From Nitrospira sp. Ga0074138 (GTDB lineage: Bacteria > Nitrospirota > Nitrospiria > Nitrospirales > Nitrospiraceae): DNA of 64,000 nt. Shown here one piece after another: positions 26,341 to 34,923 of the stretch. Position 1 is the stretch's first letter, and the number at the start of each line of letters is the position of its first letter. The notes below the pieces were generated by a model. That model made no database searches. It saw nothing but the letters and a program-made list of their open reading frames with translations, and had not been told where the DNA came from. Position numbers and translations under genes: made by a program. The stretch is from contig LNDU01000008.1 of the NCBI GenBank assembly GCA_001464735.1, forward strand, positions 1 through 64,000, given 5' to 3'.

Positions 26341-28425
26341 TCAGGCAAGGTCACGGACCTTTGATTCACGATTCCAGGAGCGCTTCGCGGCTGCATCGAC
26401 GAATGTTGGATCAAGATCCGTGATTCCATTATCATAGATAACACCAGCCTTATCGAGTAACGGTCGGGCTGCACTAGTATGGCCAATGGCTTTCAAGTGA
26501 GCAAAGGCATCAGCTATAAACTGGACAGCAGCACTTTCCTTCAAAAGGCTCTTCGTGCCCTGCTCGTTCAATACCACCGCCACCGCATCAAACAGCACAG
26601 AAGGAGAGCCAGACAATTGTCCATCGGCCTTTAAGACTTTGCCGTCAGCCAATTTGGTGCCATCGACCTTTGGGGCCACGAGAAAGACAGTCCCGCCTTC
26701 ACTGTTGATCTTCGCGCGAATGTCTTGGATCTGTGCACCATCAGACCCTTCGGCAAACAAGATCCCGATTTTGCGTCCCTTGAGCGTTGGCTTTAGGTTC
26801 TTCTGAATGGACAGCGCCGGACTGGGGTCCATATCAATTGCATCTTTGGCAGCTTGGAGCTTCGGCGGCAGTACAAGACCGAGCCCGCTCGAAACCCGCT
26901 TCGCCAGCTCTTCATCGACGTTTCGCAACCGTCCAATCATGCGGGCGGGCACATCCGTTAACTTGACCTTCGACAGCTCAAACACAAATGCCGATACCAG
27001 ATGTGATTGCTCATTCGGAGTCTGCGATTTCCAGAACTGGCGGGCTTGGCTATAGTGATCTGCGAACAGTTCAGGTCTCACCCGGCTCTTTTCACCCTGT
27101 TCATCCCGGGCTGAGCGATCAGGAACGCTGGTGAACCCACTCGATACCTCCCGAGGTCCAGCGGCTTCCCCATGCTCAGCAAGAGAATTCGGTTCGTAGT
27201 TTGCCCGTCCCTTGGGAATTTGCGTTTGCATCATTCCGTCGCGATGGAAATTCGCAAATGGGCATTTGGGTGCGTTAATAGGCAATTGATGAAAGTTCGC
27301 AGTACCCAGCCGTGACTTCTGTGTGTCCAAGTAAGAGAACAAACGTCCCTGGAGCAGAGGATCGTTGGAGAAGTCGATACCCGGAATAATGTTCGCCGGG
27401 CAAAAGGCGACCTGTTCCGTCTCGCTGAAGAAATTGTCGGGATTCCGATTCAACACCATGCGCCCGATGAATCGAACCGGCAACACTTCTTCCGGAATCA
27501 GTTTGGTGGGATCCAAGACGTCATAGGGCAAACTGTCTGCAAAGTGTTGATCGAAAGTTTGAATCCCCAACTCCCATTCCGGATAATTTCCGGCATCGAT
27601 AGCCTCCCACAGATCCCGTCGATGAAAATCATTGTCAGCGGCCTGGAGTTTCAGTGCTTCATCCCAAAGGGTGGATTGCAAGCCCAAGGCAGGTCTCCAA
27701 TGAAACTTGACGAAGGTGACGTCGCCCTTAGCATTGACGAAGTGAAACGTGTGAACGCCGAACCCTTGTATCATCCGTAATGAGCGGGGTAGTGCATGAT
27801 CGGACATAGCCCACATCAGCATGTGCGTGGCTTCCGGCATGAGTGACGCCCAGTCCCAAAACGTATCGTGGGCAGCTGCGGCCTGCGGATATCCTCGATC
27901 CGCCTCCATTTTGACGGCATGGACGAGGTCTGGAAATTTCATCGCGTCCTGAATAAAAAATACCGGAATGTTGTTCCCCACTAGGTCCCAGTTACCGGTC
28001 TGGGTGTAAAACTTCACCGCAAACCCCCGCACGTCGCGTACAGTGTCGACTGACCCGGATCCACCGGCAACCGTGGAAAACCGCGCAAACACCGGAGTCC
28101 TCCCTCCCTTATGTTGGAAGAGATCGGCGGTCGTGATGGCAGAAAGGGACTCGTACAGTTCGAAGTATCCATGGGCTGCGGAACCACGCGCGTGGACGAT
28201 GCGTTCGGGAATGCGTTCATGATCAAAGTGAAAGATTTTCTCGCGGAGCACGAAGTCCTCAAGAAGTGTCGGTCCGCGGGCGCCACTTTTCAGGCTATTC
28301 TGGTTATCCGAGACTGGAATGCCCTGATCAGTCGTGAGCCATTCCCCGCGTGAGCCAATCTCGGTACGCTGGTGTATTTCTCCCCCCGCACCTTGGGAGG
28401 TCTCATGCGACACTTCTTTGGCCAT
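26341..28425 (-). CDS. katE: Large-subunit catalase HPII (KatE type)
   Basis: A 694-residue clade-2 catalase that disproportionates hydrogen peroxide using heme. Catalytic His in [12 protein letters not shown], the [22 protein letters not shown] heme-pocket segment, and the proximal Tyr in [12 protein letters not shown] are present. The C-terminal ~150 residues form the extra flavodoxin/DJ-1-like domain found only in large catalases ([14 protein letters not shown]). Full length for the family. AAGGAGT precedes ATG 28425. The upstream region carries palindrome site B and a separate GTCGTA palindrome, so regulated expression is likely. Confidence 0.95.
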   Translation of the reverse strand: MAKEVSHETSQGAGGEIHQRTEIGSRGEWLTTDQGIPVSDNQNSLKSGARGPTLLEDFVLREKIFHFDHERIPERIVHARGSAAHGYFELYESLSAITTADLFQHKGGRTPVFARFSTVAGGSGSVDTVRDVRGFAVKFYTQTGNWDLVGNNIPVFFIQDAMKFPDLVHAVKMEADRGYPQAAAAHDTFWDWASLMPEATHMLMWAMSDHALPRSLRMIQGFGVHTFHFVNAKGDVTFVKFHWRPALGLQSTLWDEALKLQAADNDFHRRDLWEAIDAGNYPEWELGIQTFDQHFADSLPYDVLDPTKLIPEEVLPVRFIGRMVLNRNPDNFFSETEQVAFCPANIIPGIDFSNDPLLQGRLFSYLDTQKSRLGTANFHQLPINAPKCPFANFHRDGMMQTQIPKGRANYEPNSLAEHGEAAGPREVSSGFTSVPDRSARDEQGEKSRVRPELFADHYSQARQFWKSQTPNEQSHLVSAFVFELSKVKLTDVPARMIGRLRNVDEELAKRVSSGLGLVLPPKLQAAKDAIDMDPSPALSIQKNLKPTLKGRKIGILFAEGSDGAQIQDIRAKINSEGGTVFLVAPKVDGTKLADGKVLKADGQLSGSPSVLFDAVAVVLNEQGTKSLLKESAAVQFIADAFAHLKAIGHTSAARPLLDKAGVIYDNGITDLDPTFVDAAAKRSWNRESKVRDLA

Positions 28426-28521
28426 ATTGACTCCTTGTCTGAACGGCCTGAGGAATATGAGACTTATATGTCATGAACCGCCACCGCCCATGTTGTGAAT
28501 GCCAGCTGACATAATGGAATA

Positions 28522-28537
28522 GTCGTATCCCTACGAC
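28522..28537. promoter_or_regulatory. GTCGTA-TCCC-TACGAC palindrome upstream of katE
   Basis: A perfect inverted repeat with 6-bp arms and a 4-bp loop, 96 bp upstream of the catalase start and 10 bp downstream of site B relative to katE. Candidate operator. Confidence 0.45.
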
Positions 28538-28547
28538 CGAAACAGAA

Positions 28548-28563
28548 CTAGGCAAATCCCCAG
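28548..28563. promoter_or_regulatory. Palindrome site B: CTAGGCAAATCCCCAG
   Basis: One mismatch from CTAGG-N6-CCTAG, 122 bp upstream of katE. The spacer CAAATC is shared with site G. From here to 28847 I see no gene; a half-site CTAGG occurs near 28717. Confidence 0.6.
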
Positions 28564-28847
28564 ACGGAACGTCCTGTCTCCACGAATCATTTGGTTTTCT
28601 AGACGAGCACATTGCGATGAACGCCCGCCTCCGATGAGGATAGCTGCGCTCATCAAGCGTCAGTTACAACACATGCTTGGAATACTCTGGAAAGGAGAAC
28701 CACAAACGAGGTATTTCACTAGGTTGATTTGAGCTGGAAAGTGGTGATGATAGAAAGGCCCACATGAATCTAGATCATTGGAGCAGCGATCGGGATCCAA
28801 TATAGAGCATAGGGTGGCATTCTTAGCACCACTGAAAGGAGGCAGCC

Positions 28848-29093
28848 ATGATTAAATTGTCCTCATTTGTGGCGGGAGCGATTGTCGGAGGTGGAGTCGC
28901 CTTGCTTTTTGCTCAACAAGGCGGCGTTCCGATCCCCTGGGCCAGTCAGGAGTTCGAGTCGCAGGTCCAGGATGGGCTCACCGCGCTCCAAGAGAGGGAC
29001 TCGACAGAGTCGGGCGCCGAGGTTGATCTAGCGCAAGGACACATCGTACACAAGGTCGAGATGATTCGCGATGGTTCGCGCAACGCTCTGTGA
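28848..29093 (+). CDS. Short YtxH-like membrane-anchored protein
   Basis: 81 residues. The first ~25 (FVAGAIVGGGVALLFAQQGG) form a glycine-rich transmembrane segment as in YtxH-domain stress proteins. The rest is short, acidic and soluble. A strong AAAGGAGG lies upstream of the ATG. A stem-loop follows the stop. The function of the family is unknown; stress association is usual. Confidence 0.65.
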   Translation: MIKLSSFVAGAIVGGGVALLFAQQGGVPIPWASQEFESQVQDGLTALQERDSTESGAEVDLAQGHIVHKVEMIRDGSRNAL

Positions 29094-29117
29094 ACAGAAG
29101 CGAGCACTCCCACGATT

Positions 29118-29169
29118 TCCCAACCGGCTGGTGTGGCGTAATGTGTCTGAGCATACCCACCGGTTGGGA
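29118..29169. terminator. Stem-loop after the YtxH-like gene
   Basis: TCCCAACCGGCTGG (29118-29131) pairs with CCACCGGTTGGGA (29157-29169), leaving a 25-nt loop. There is no T-run, so it is either a weak terminator or an mRNA-stabilising structure. Confidence 0.45.
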
Positions 29170-29479
29170 GCTCAGCACATCAGGTTGTCCTTCAACCTTC
29201 TATTGTCTTTCGTCGTAATCGTTGTTCATGTGTTCCCCGACGATGGGTGAGGGCTTTTCTCTGTGGTCTTCTATCATCACTAATCGCGAGAGGCGAATTG
29301 GCACTCATGCGTTGATCCTTTCGAATAGAGTTTTTAAGCTCAGGCGTAAGAGCTTTATTGAGACCCACAAGATAGCACGGCTGGGAAAGGCTCTGATTCA
29401 GCAGCGTAATCCTGGCTTGTATCGTTACAGCGGAAGCGTTAGTCTGATTGTTACTGGGAGGAGGAGGTGGAACGTTCAA

Positions 29480-30142
29480 ATGGTACCTAAATCAAAGATC
29501 CTGCTCGCGGATGATCATGTGCTGGTGGCAGAAGGCCTACAGAAGCTTCTTGAATCCGAATTCCAATTAACCGGAATCGTGGCCGATGGGCGTGCGCTGC
29601 TGAAAGCCGTACAGGAAGCCCCCCCTGATGTGGCTATCGTCGATATATCGCTCCCACTTCTCAATGGGTTAGACGCTTCCCGTCAAATTCTCAAGCTGAA
29701 CCCATCTGTCAAGATTATCATCTTGACGATGCACGCTGAACCCACGTTCGTCACAGAAGCATTCCGTATTGGGGTTTCAGGGTATGTTTTGAAACAATCT
29801 GTCGGATCAGAATTGGTATTGGCCATTAAAGAGGTGCTGAAGGGCAACACGTACGTGTCCCCCACTGTGGCTGAAAGTCTCGTCGAACAAGCCGTTCATC
29901 CTTCGAAGCCCGGTGTGTCTCAGGAACCGGGGGGCTTTGCACAGGATTTGAGCTCACGTCAGCGAGAAGTCCTGCAACTTGTCGCTGAGGGCAAATCCAT
30001 GAAGGAGGTGGCGGCCGTGCTGAATGTATCCATCAAAACCGTGGAATTTCACAAGACAAGAATCATGCGGCAACTCGGTCTGCGCACCACCGCAGAATTA
30101 ACAAAATATGCGATAGCGAATGGACTCATTTCGATTCAGTAG
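29480..30142 (+). CDS. NarL/FixJ-type response regulator
   Basis: 220 residues from ATG 29480 (MVPKSKILLADDHV), with GGAGGAGG about 12 bp upstream; the upstream extension of the frame has no domain. The receiver (~1-118) has ADDH, the phospho-acceptor in VAIVDISLPL, and the conserved Lys in GYVLKQS. The LuxR-type HTH is at ~150-210 (SRQREVLQLVAEGKSMKEVA, KTVEFHKTRIMRQL). It is convergent with a close paralogue at 30166. No cognate kinase is adjacent. Confidence 0.85.
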   Translation: MVPKSKILLADDHVLVAEGLQKLLESEFQLTGIVADGRALLKAVQEAPPDVAIVDISLPLLNGLDASRQILKLNPSVKIIILTMHAEPTFVTEAFRIGVSGYVLKQSVGSELVLAIKEVLKGNTYVSPTVAESLVEQAVHPSKPGVSQEPGGFAQDLSSRQREVLQLVAEGKSMKEVAAVLNVSIKTVEFHKTRIMRQLGLRTTAELTKYAIANGLISIQ

Positions 30143-30165
30143 GTGCTCAGTATGGGGTCAATCAA

Positions 30166-30807
30166 TTAAAGGGAGGTCATCCCCTCCGTCAGTGCAAACC
30201 GGATTAGGTCGGATGTCGTTCGAATGCCCAGTTTATGGGTAATATTGGCTTTGTGGAATTCCACCGTTTTCGTCGAAATGTTGAGTTCCTCCGCAATGTG
30301 CTTCGTGGAGCGACCATTGGCGAGCATAATCAAGACCTGCCGTTGACGACCAGTCAGATTGCTCGAATATCCCTCCGGTCGTGACCATTCACATTCAATG
30401 GCCTCGCGAACTTGAGCGTCAATTCCGCTCGAGAGAAAACGTCGATTTGACAGGACGCTTTGGACAGCTGAATACAGTTCATCAGATACCGATTGCTTCA
30501 AGACATAGCCCGATGCTCCGGAACGAAACCCTTCACTCACCGCAATAGCATCCGTCAGCATGGTCAGAAAGACAATTTTTACACTTGGAAGTTTGAGATG
30601 AAGTTGCCGAGCTGCTGCGAAGCCACTCATTCCTGGCATATTGACATCCAACAACACCACTTCAGGTCGAAGGGCCTGGGCCGCCGCCAGCAATTCTTCC
30701 CCCGTTCCGACCGTGCCGACAACGCTGAACGTCGGCTCTAACAGTTGGCGGATGCTCTCCACGACGAGTGGGTGGTCATCTGCGATGAGAATGCGCGCAC
30801 TGTGCAT
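30166..30807 (-). CDS. NarL/FixJ-type response regulator, paralogue of 29480
   Basis: A 213-residue protein with an intact receiver (IADDHPLV, VVLLDVNMPGMSG, GYVLKQSVSDEL) and LuxR-type HTH (GRQRQVLIMLANGRSTKHIA, KTVEFHKANITHKLGI). The stretch GYVLKQSV and the recognition helix KTVEFHK are shared with the protein at 29480, so the two may bind related sites. Palindrome site C lies 188 bp upstream. It is a candidate binder of the local CTAGG-N6-CCTAG sites. Confidence 0.85.
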   Translation of the reverse strand: MHSARILIADDHPLVVESIRQLLEPTFSVVGTVGTGEELLAAAQALRPEVVLLDVNMPGMSGFAAARQLHLKLPSVKIVFLTMLTDAIAVSEGFRSGASGYVLKQSVSDELYSAVQSVLSNRRFLSSGIDAQVREAIECEWSRPEGYSSNLTGRQRQVLIMLANGRSTKHIAEELNISTKTVEFHKANITHKLGIRTTSDLIRFALTEGMTSL

Positions 30808-30995
30808 AGGACGAATCTACCCCACAAAAAGGATGATGGCAGTTTGTCATCATAGGCAGTTGCATTGAGCGTCTTATCATGATCTCCATCGTGTCGTATA
30901 TTCAATAGTGGCGAAGGTTGAAGGAAACAAGCCCGTGGACCCAGATGAAACCATCTAACCCAGCCTATCGTAAATCGGTCATATTGTGCAGGATA

Positions 30996-31011
30996 CTAGG
31001 CAGATCCCTAG
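30996..31011. promoter_or_regulatory. Palindrome site C: CTAGGCAGATCCCTAG
   Basis: Perfect arms, 6-bp spacer. It lies in the 670-bp divergent region between the response regulator at 30807 (188 bp away) and the CsbD relic/PepSY gene. A looser CTGGATGAATCCCTTG lies at 31154-31169. Confidence 0.65.
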
Positions 31012-31200
31012 ATCAGAAGCTGCCAGACGGTCACGATCCCATGTTCTACTCCAGGCAATAATCCTTTCTTCAGCCCTCACGCTCCCCCTTATCAGCAGCC
31101 AATCAATCTTAGCCTAAGTGACCGGCACTCCCCCCGTAGACAATGTTCCGCTACTGGATGAATCCCTTGAGGCATGTCTTGACGAGCAGTCCATCCAAAA

Positions 31201-31216
31201 CTAGGGAACAAGCTAG
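31201..31216. promoter_or_regulatory. Palindrome site D: CTAGGGAACAAGCTAG
   Basis: One mismatch from the arm consensus. It is 74 bp upstream of the start codon of the CsbD relic, the same spacing as sites F (74), J (75) and I (77). Confidence 0.5.
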
Positions 31217-31290
31217 TCCTTGTGCATGCTAAAGCAGGTTAAAAAGGAACAGGCAGTGCGATGGCCATCACTGGCTAGCAAGGTGGATTC

Positions 31291-31432
31291 ATGAGCTCAG
31301 CCGCGTGCAGGAGACATTGAAAGCAATTTAAGAGCGCGCTCAAGTGGAAATGGGAAGAGATTCACGGATGATGAGTTGTTACACACCGAAGGCAAGTCCG
31401 ACAAGTTCAAAGGCCATGGACAAAAGCGCTAA
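31291..31432 (+). pseudogene. CsbD-like stress protein relic
   Basis: ATG 31291 has AAGGTGGA upstream. The frame reads MSSAACRRH, then TGA where the family has Trp, then KQFKSALKWKWEEIHG, which matches the CsbD start (WKQFKGxLKxKWG). After a shift it continues as FTDDELLHTEGKSDKFKGHG to TAA at 31430-31432, matching the CsbD LTDDELxxIEGKxDxLxG core. So an in-frame stop and a frameshift have destroyed the gene, unless the assembly is wrong. The C-terminal end is also shorter than usual. Confidence 0.65.
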
Positions 31433-31476
31433 CGCCAACGCAGAAGAGTTCCACCGAAAATCACAAGGGAGGTGTC

Positions 31477-31815
31477 ATGCGTAAAACATTACATATGTGC
31501 GCGATCACGGTGATACTGAGCCTTCTGGTTGGAGCCCCTGCCTTCGCCTTACCCGACACGAAGATAGAGCTCATCAAATATACCGAATTTACGATGGTGG
31601 AGGCCGTCAGAAGCGCAGTCACATTTGTTCCAGGAAGAGCCGTTGAGGCGGGCCTTGGAAATAGAGAAGGACGCACGGTGTGGAAGATCGAAATCATCGA
31701 TGCCAGGAATAAAAGTCAAACCGTCTATATCGACGCCCAGACCGGTGAAGCTCATTGCGATAAGTCATCTTCAGTCATGCAGTGGCCTGGAGATGAGAAA
31801 GCGAGAAGAGATTGA
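31477..31815 (+). CDS. Secreted PepSY-domain protein
   Basis: 112 residues with a signal peptide (ILSLLVGAPAFALP) and a single PepSY domain (MVEAVRSAVTFVPGRAVEAG, VWKIEIIDARNKSQTVYIDA, QTGEA). PepSY domains occur in periplasmic inhibitors of peptidases and in small stress-related proteins. GGGAGGTG lies upstream of the ATG. The barrel gene follows 26 bp after the stop, probably co-transcribed. Confidence 0.8.
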   Translation: MRKTLHMCAITVILSLLVGAPAFALPDTKIELIKYTEFTMVEAVRSAVTFVPGRAVEAGLGNREGRTVWKIEIIDARNKSQTVYIDAQTGEAHCDKSSSVMQWPGDEKARRD

Positions 31816-31841
31816 AAGCAGTTTCAAGAAAGGAGCCGTCG

Positions 31842-32456
31842 ATGCATTCACTCATTCGTGTTGTTGTAGGCGTATTTGTGACTCCTGTACTGCTAATAGC
31901 ACTCGTGGGTCCCCTGTATTTTCCTGTGCAAGCCGATGCGGCCGATACCAATTGGGCAGGGATACCACAGGTCGAGATTCCGTTCTTCTCCCTCGGTGGA
32001 AGAGCCACCTATTTTGACCCAAAAGAGGGCGAAGACCGATGGTTCGGAGGTGCACAGGTTCGTGTCCACCCGTCTCATTACTTTGCCGTTGAGGGATCGG
32101 CAGATTATCGACGCGAAGAGTTTGATGGAGGCACCAAAACCCATACCTTTCCGGTGCAGGGGTCGCTGTTGATTTATCCCATCGGCACTACCAGGCTGGC
32201 GCCTTTCATTTTAGGAGGTGGAGGCTGGTACTTCACCTCGATCGATGGCCCGGGCGGATTTTCCGACACCCAACACCGTTTCGGCGGCCATGTGGGTGGT
32301 GGTTTGCAGCTCTTTATTACCAACCATATCTCCATCGACAGCACCTATCGACACATCTGGCTTGAAAGGGTTGAGTCAAAAAATGTGAGCTTGGATGATA
32401 AGAAATTCAATGACAACGGACACATGGTCACAATCGGGATGAATGTGCATTTTTAG
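31842..32456 (+). CDS. Small outer-membrane beta-barrel (OmpA/OmpW-like porin domain)
   Basis: 204 residues from ATG 31842, preceded by AAAGGAGC. A signal peptide ends at VQADAADT. The mature part has alternating strands (GGRATYFDP, HPSHYFAVEGSADYR, RLAPFILGGGGWYF) and ends in Phe (GMNVHF), the normal outer-membrane insertion signal. It resembles the OMP_b-brl family of 8-stranded barrels. Its ligand is unknown. Confidence 0.75.
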   Translation: MHSLIRVVVGVFVTPVLLIALVGPLYFPVQADAADTNWAGIPQVEIPFFSLGGRATYFDPKEGEDRWFGGAQVRVHPSHYFAVEGSADYRREEFDGGTKTHTFPVQGSLLIYPIGTTRLAPFILGGGGWYFTSIDGPGGFSDTQHRFGGHVGGGLQLFITNHISIDSTYRHIWLERVESKNVSLDDKKFNDNGHMVTIGMNVHF

Positions 32457-32535
32457 GCGCATGGCCTTCGGAGAGGTTCAATCGCAAGGCGTTGAGTCGT
32501 TTGCACGTGGTACACATTAAAGGGAGGGTTCACAC

Positions 32536-32703
32536 ATGTTAAGTTGGGCAGTCACATTCTTTGTTGTCGCTATTATTGCCGGCGTATTGGGTCTTTCCGG
32601 CGTGGCAGGGACCGCCACCAATATCGCTTACATTCTGTTCGTCGTATTCTTGATCGTGGCCGTCGTGAGTTTTGCGACTGGTCGACGTCCCCCTGTGGCA
32701 TAG
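32536..32703 (+). CDS. DUF1328 (YtjA-family) small membrane protein
   Basis: 55 residues: [20 protein letters not shown], then [20 protein letters not shown] and a basic tail GRRPPVA. Two transmembrane helices with the GVAG-TA turn are diagnostic of DUF1328. AGGGAGG lies 9 bp before ATG 32536. These proteins are commonly stress-induced; the function is unknown. A stem-loop follows the stop. Confidence 0.9.
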   Translation: MLSWAVTFFVVAIIAGVLGLSGVAGTATNIAYILFVVFLIVAVVSFATGRRPPVA

Positions 32704-32718
32704 TCAATATTATGAGCG

Positions 32719-32743
32719 GGCGGGGCAAGCTTACTTGCCCGCC
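32719..32743. terminator. Stem-loop between convergent genes
   Basis: GGCGGGGCAAG pairs with CTTGCCCGCC around a CTTA loop, with one bulged G. It sits between the DUF1328 stop and the end of the convergent hybrid kinase gene, so could act in both directions. There is no strong T-run. Confidence 0.55.
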
Positions 32744-32772
32744 TGTTCATCTTCTTTCCACCGGCAGGGGTA

Positions 32773-34434
32773 TCACACCTCCTTCGTCTTCATTCGCATG
32801 GCTTGCTCAATGGCCTTATAGAGTTCTTCCGTCACCGATCCCTTGGACACAAACCCGACGGCCCCAGCCTTCATAAGGGCTTCTTTCCAATGTGAGCTTT
32901 CGTGGACGGAGAGTCCAATCACACGCACCTCGGGACACTGTTTGGTGATCTCACCTGTTGCTGCTATTCCATCCAGGATCGGAAGATTTACATCCATGAT
33001 TACGATGTCCGGTCGGAGCTGTGTAGCCAAGGATACCGCCTCTTGGCCGTCAGACGCTTCTCCAATGACCGTAATGCTTTCATGATTATCGAGTATGCTC
33101 TTGATCCCCTTTCGGACCATGACATGGTCATCGACAAGCATGATCCGTATACCGGCCCTATCGGCCTCATCGTGTTTGGTCCATGGCCGGCCTGACACCT
33201 CATTCCTGTTCCGTTCCCCATCAACCAGATCGGAGCGACGATCGGACTGAGCCGTAGCCATAAAGCCGGCAACTTCCCTAACTCTGTTAGATTTCCCACT
33301 GACATGAGAAACAGGGGCCGACGAGTTCTTCTCACCACTGGGCCAATAGGGCAAAATCACCGATGCGCGAGTTCCATGGCTCGGTGAAGACTCCAGCTCG
33401 ATTCGCCCGCCTATTGCCTGCATACGTTCGCTCACGCTAAAGAGCCCGAAGCGAGTCGTCGTGCAGTCCCGTGCGAGCAGTCCCGCCGCATCGAAGCCCA
33501 CGCCCGAGTCTTCTACTATTATTCGAAGTTCCCCAGTCGGGGTGGTGTCCAATTGGACGAGAGCGACGTCCGTTTGTGCATGCTTGATGACATTGAACAG
33601 CAGCTCCCGCACCGATTGGAAGAGGAGGATAGCCTGGTCTTCTGGGAGGTTGATATGTTGAAGGTCTGTCTTAAGGGTCACAGAAAGCCGATGGCTCCGC
33701 ATCTGTTCTTTGAGCCAATTGAGCGCCTCTACCAGACCGAATTCTTGAAGACTCGGTGGAGCGAGATCGGTGATCAGCGTCCGGGTATAGGTCAAGGAAT
33801 CGTCGAAGATCTTGTCTAGTTGCTCCAAGTACGTCACCGTGCTTGGATCCTTCGCTTGATTATGGGCTTGCCGTAGCTTCATGCGACCCACAACTAAGAG
33901 TTGTGCGAGATAGTCATGCAGATCGGTGGCGAGCTTTCTCCGCTCTCGTTGTTCAGTCAATGTCAGGTCACTGGCTAACGCGCGGAGTCGTTCTTGAGAC
34001 CGAAGCAAGTCTTGCGTTCTCGCTTGCAGGGCGCGATGCGCGGCACGATTATCGTCCCGCAGTCGCTTCTGCTCCAGAGCTTGTGTCACCGCTGCACCTA
34101 GACGATCCGGCCTATCCTTCATGAGATAGTCCGCTGCGCCATGGCGCAACAGTGAGACCGCCTGTTCTTCACCGATGGACCCAGACACAATGATGAAGGG
34201 AAGATCCATTTCACGGTGGCGCAGATGATGCAACGCATCGATCGCGCTAAATCCCGGCATGGAATTATCCGACAAAATGACATCATAAGAGTGCTCGAGC
34301 TGTGCAAGGTACGCATCCTCGGAGTCGACCCGCCGCCAGTCGGGGTCGTATCCTGCTCGCCTGAGCTCACGCACCATCAATTCAGCGTCATGCTCCTCGT
34401 CTTCCAGTAACAAGACGCGTAGCGGTTTACTCAT
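32773..34434 (-). CDS. Hybrid sensor: receiver - HisKA_3 kinase - NarL-type receiver
   Basis: 553 residues from ATG 34434 with GGAGGGG directly upstream. The first receiver (~5-120: LLLEDEEHDAEL, VILSDNSMPG) is followed by a coiled linker. A HisKA_3 dimerisation domain has its phospho-His in ATDLHDYLAQLL (~170), then a HATPase domain (FNVIKHAQT, VEDSGVGFD, RFGLFSVSERM). The C-terminal receiver (~425-545: IMLVDDHVMVRKG, IVIMDVNLPILDG) is NarL-like but has no HTH. The same kinase-plus-receiver block recurs in the proteins at 51733 and 53894. Third gene of a minus-strand signalling operon. Confidence 0.85.
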   Translation of the reverse strand: MSKPLRVLLLEDEEHDAELMVRELRRAGYDPDWRRVDSEDAYLAQLEHSYDVILSDNSMPGFSAIDALHHLRHREMDLPFIIVSGSIGEEQAVSLLRHGAADYLMKDRPDRLGAAVTQALEQKRLRDDNRAAHRALQARTQDLLRSQERLRALASDLTLTEQRERRKLATDLHDYLAQLLVVGRMKLRQAHNQAKDPSTVTYLEQLDKIFDDSLTYTRTLITDLAPPSLQEFGLVEALNWLKEQMRSHRLSVTLKTDLQHINLPEDQAILLFQSVRELLFNVIKHAQTDVALVQLDTTPTGELRIIVEDSGVGFDAAGLLARDCTTTRFGLFSVSERMQAIGGRIELESSPSHGTRASVILPYWPSGEKNSSAPVSHVSGKSNRVREVAGFMATAQSDRRSDLVDGERNRNEVSGRPWTKHDEADRAGIRIMLVDDHVMVRKGIKSILDNHESITVIGEASDGQEAVSLATQLRPDIVIMDVNLPILDGIAATGEITKQCPEVRVIGLSVHESSHWKEALMKAGAVGFVSKGSVTEELYKAIEQAMRMKTKEV

Positions 34435-34473
34435 TGTCCCCTCCACAGAAGCGCTTCAGGCGCTGGTTGGTAT

Positions 34474-34923
34474 TCACGGGAGACCCTGGTTCAAGACCAA
34501 CCAATACACATTAAGTTGCCGCACAGCCTCCACAAATTGATGAAAATCCACGGGTTTGACGATGTAGCTATTCACACCCAACTTGTAACTCTCTACCACA
34601 TCCCGCTCTTCGCGCGACGAGGTCAGAATGACGACCGGAATCGACTTGGTGCGGGGGTCGGCTTTGCATCGGCGCAAGACCTCCAGTCCGTCGACTTTCG
34701 GTAATTTCAGATCGAGGAGAATGAGTTTTGTCTGATGACACACATCACGATTCTCATAGGTGCCGGTGCTGAAAAGACAATCTAACGCCTCGGCGCCATC
34801 CCGAACGACATGGATATGATTCGCCAAATGATACTGATCAAAGACCCGAAGGGTCATCTCAACGTCATCTGGATTATCTTCAACCAATAGGACTGAGATG
34901 TACTCCGGCTCCTTCGTATTCAT
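34474..34923 (-). CDS. Stand-alone receiver, Rcp1-like
   Basis: 149 residues from ATG 34923 (MNTKEPE), preceded by GAGAGGG. The single receiver domain has the long Rcp1-type layout: [17 protein letters not shown], then [27 protein letters not shown] and [11 protein letters not shown]. Rcp1 proteins accept phosphate from phytochrome-like kinases. The start lies 44 bp inside the 3' end of the PAS kinase gene, so the two are coupled and probably cognate. Confidence 0.9.
   Translation of the reverse strand: MNTKEPEYISVLLVEDNPDDVEMTLRVFDQYHLANHIHVVRDGAEALDCLFSTGTYENRDVCHQTKLILLDLKLPKVDGLEVLRRCKADPRTKSIPVVILTSSREERDVVESYKLGVNSYIVKPVDFHQFVEAVRQLNVYWLVLNQGLP

Noticed and set aside
29336..29356. AAGCTC/GAGCTT stem upstream of the response regulator as an attenuator
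   Set aside because: A 6-bp stem with a long loop and no proper T-run; too weak to claim.
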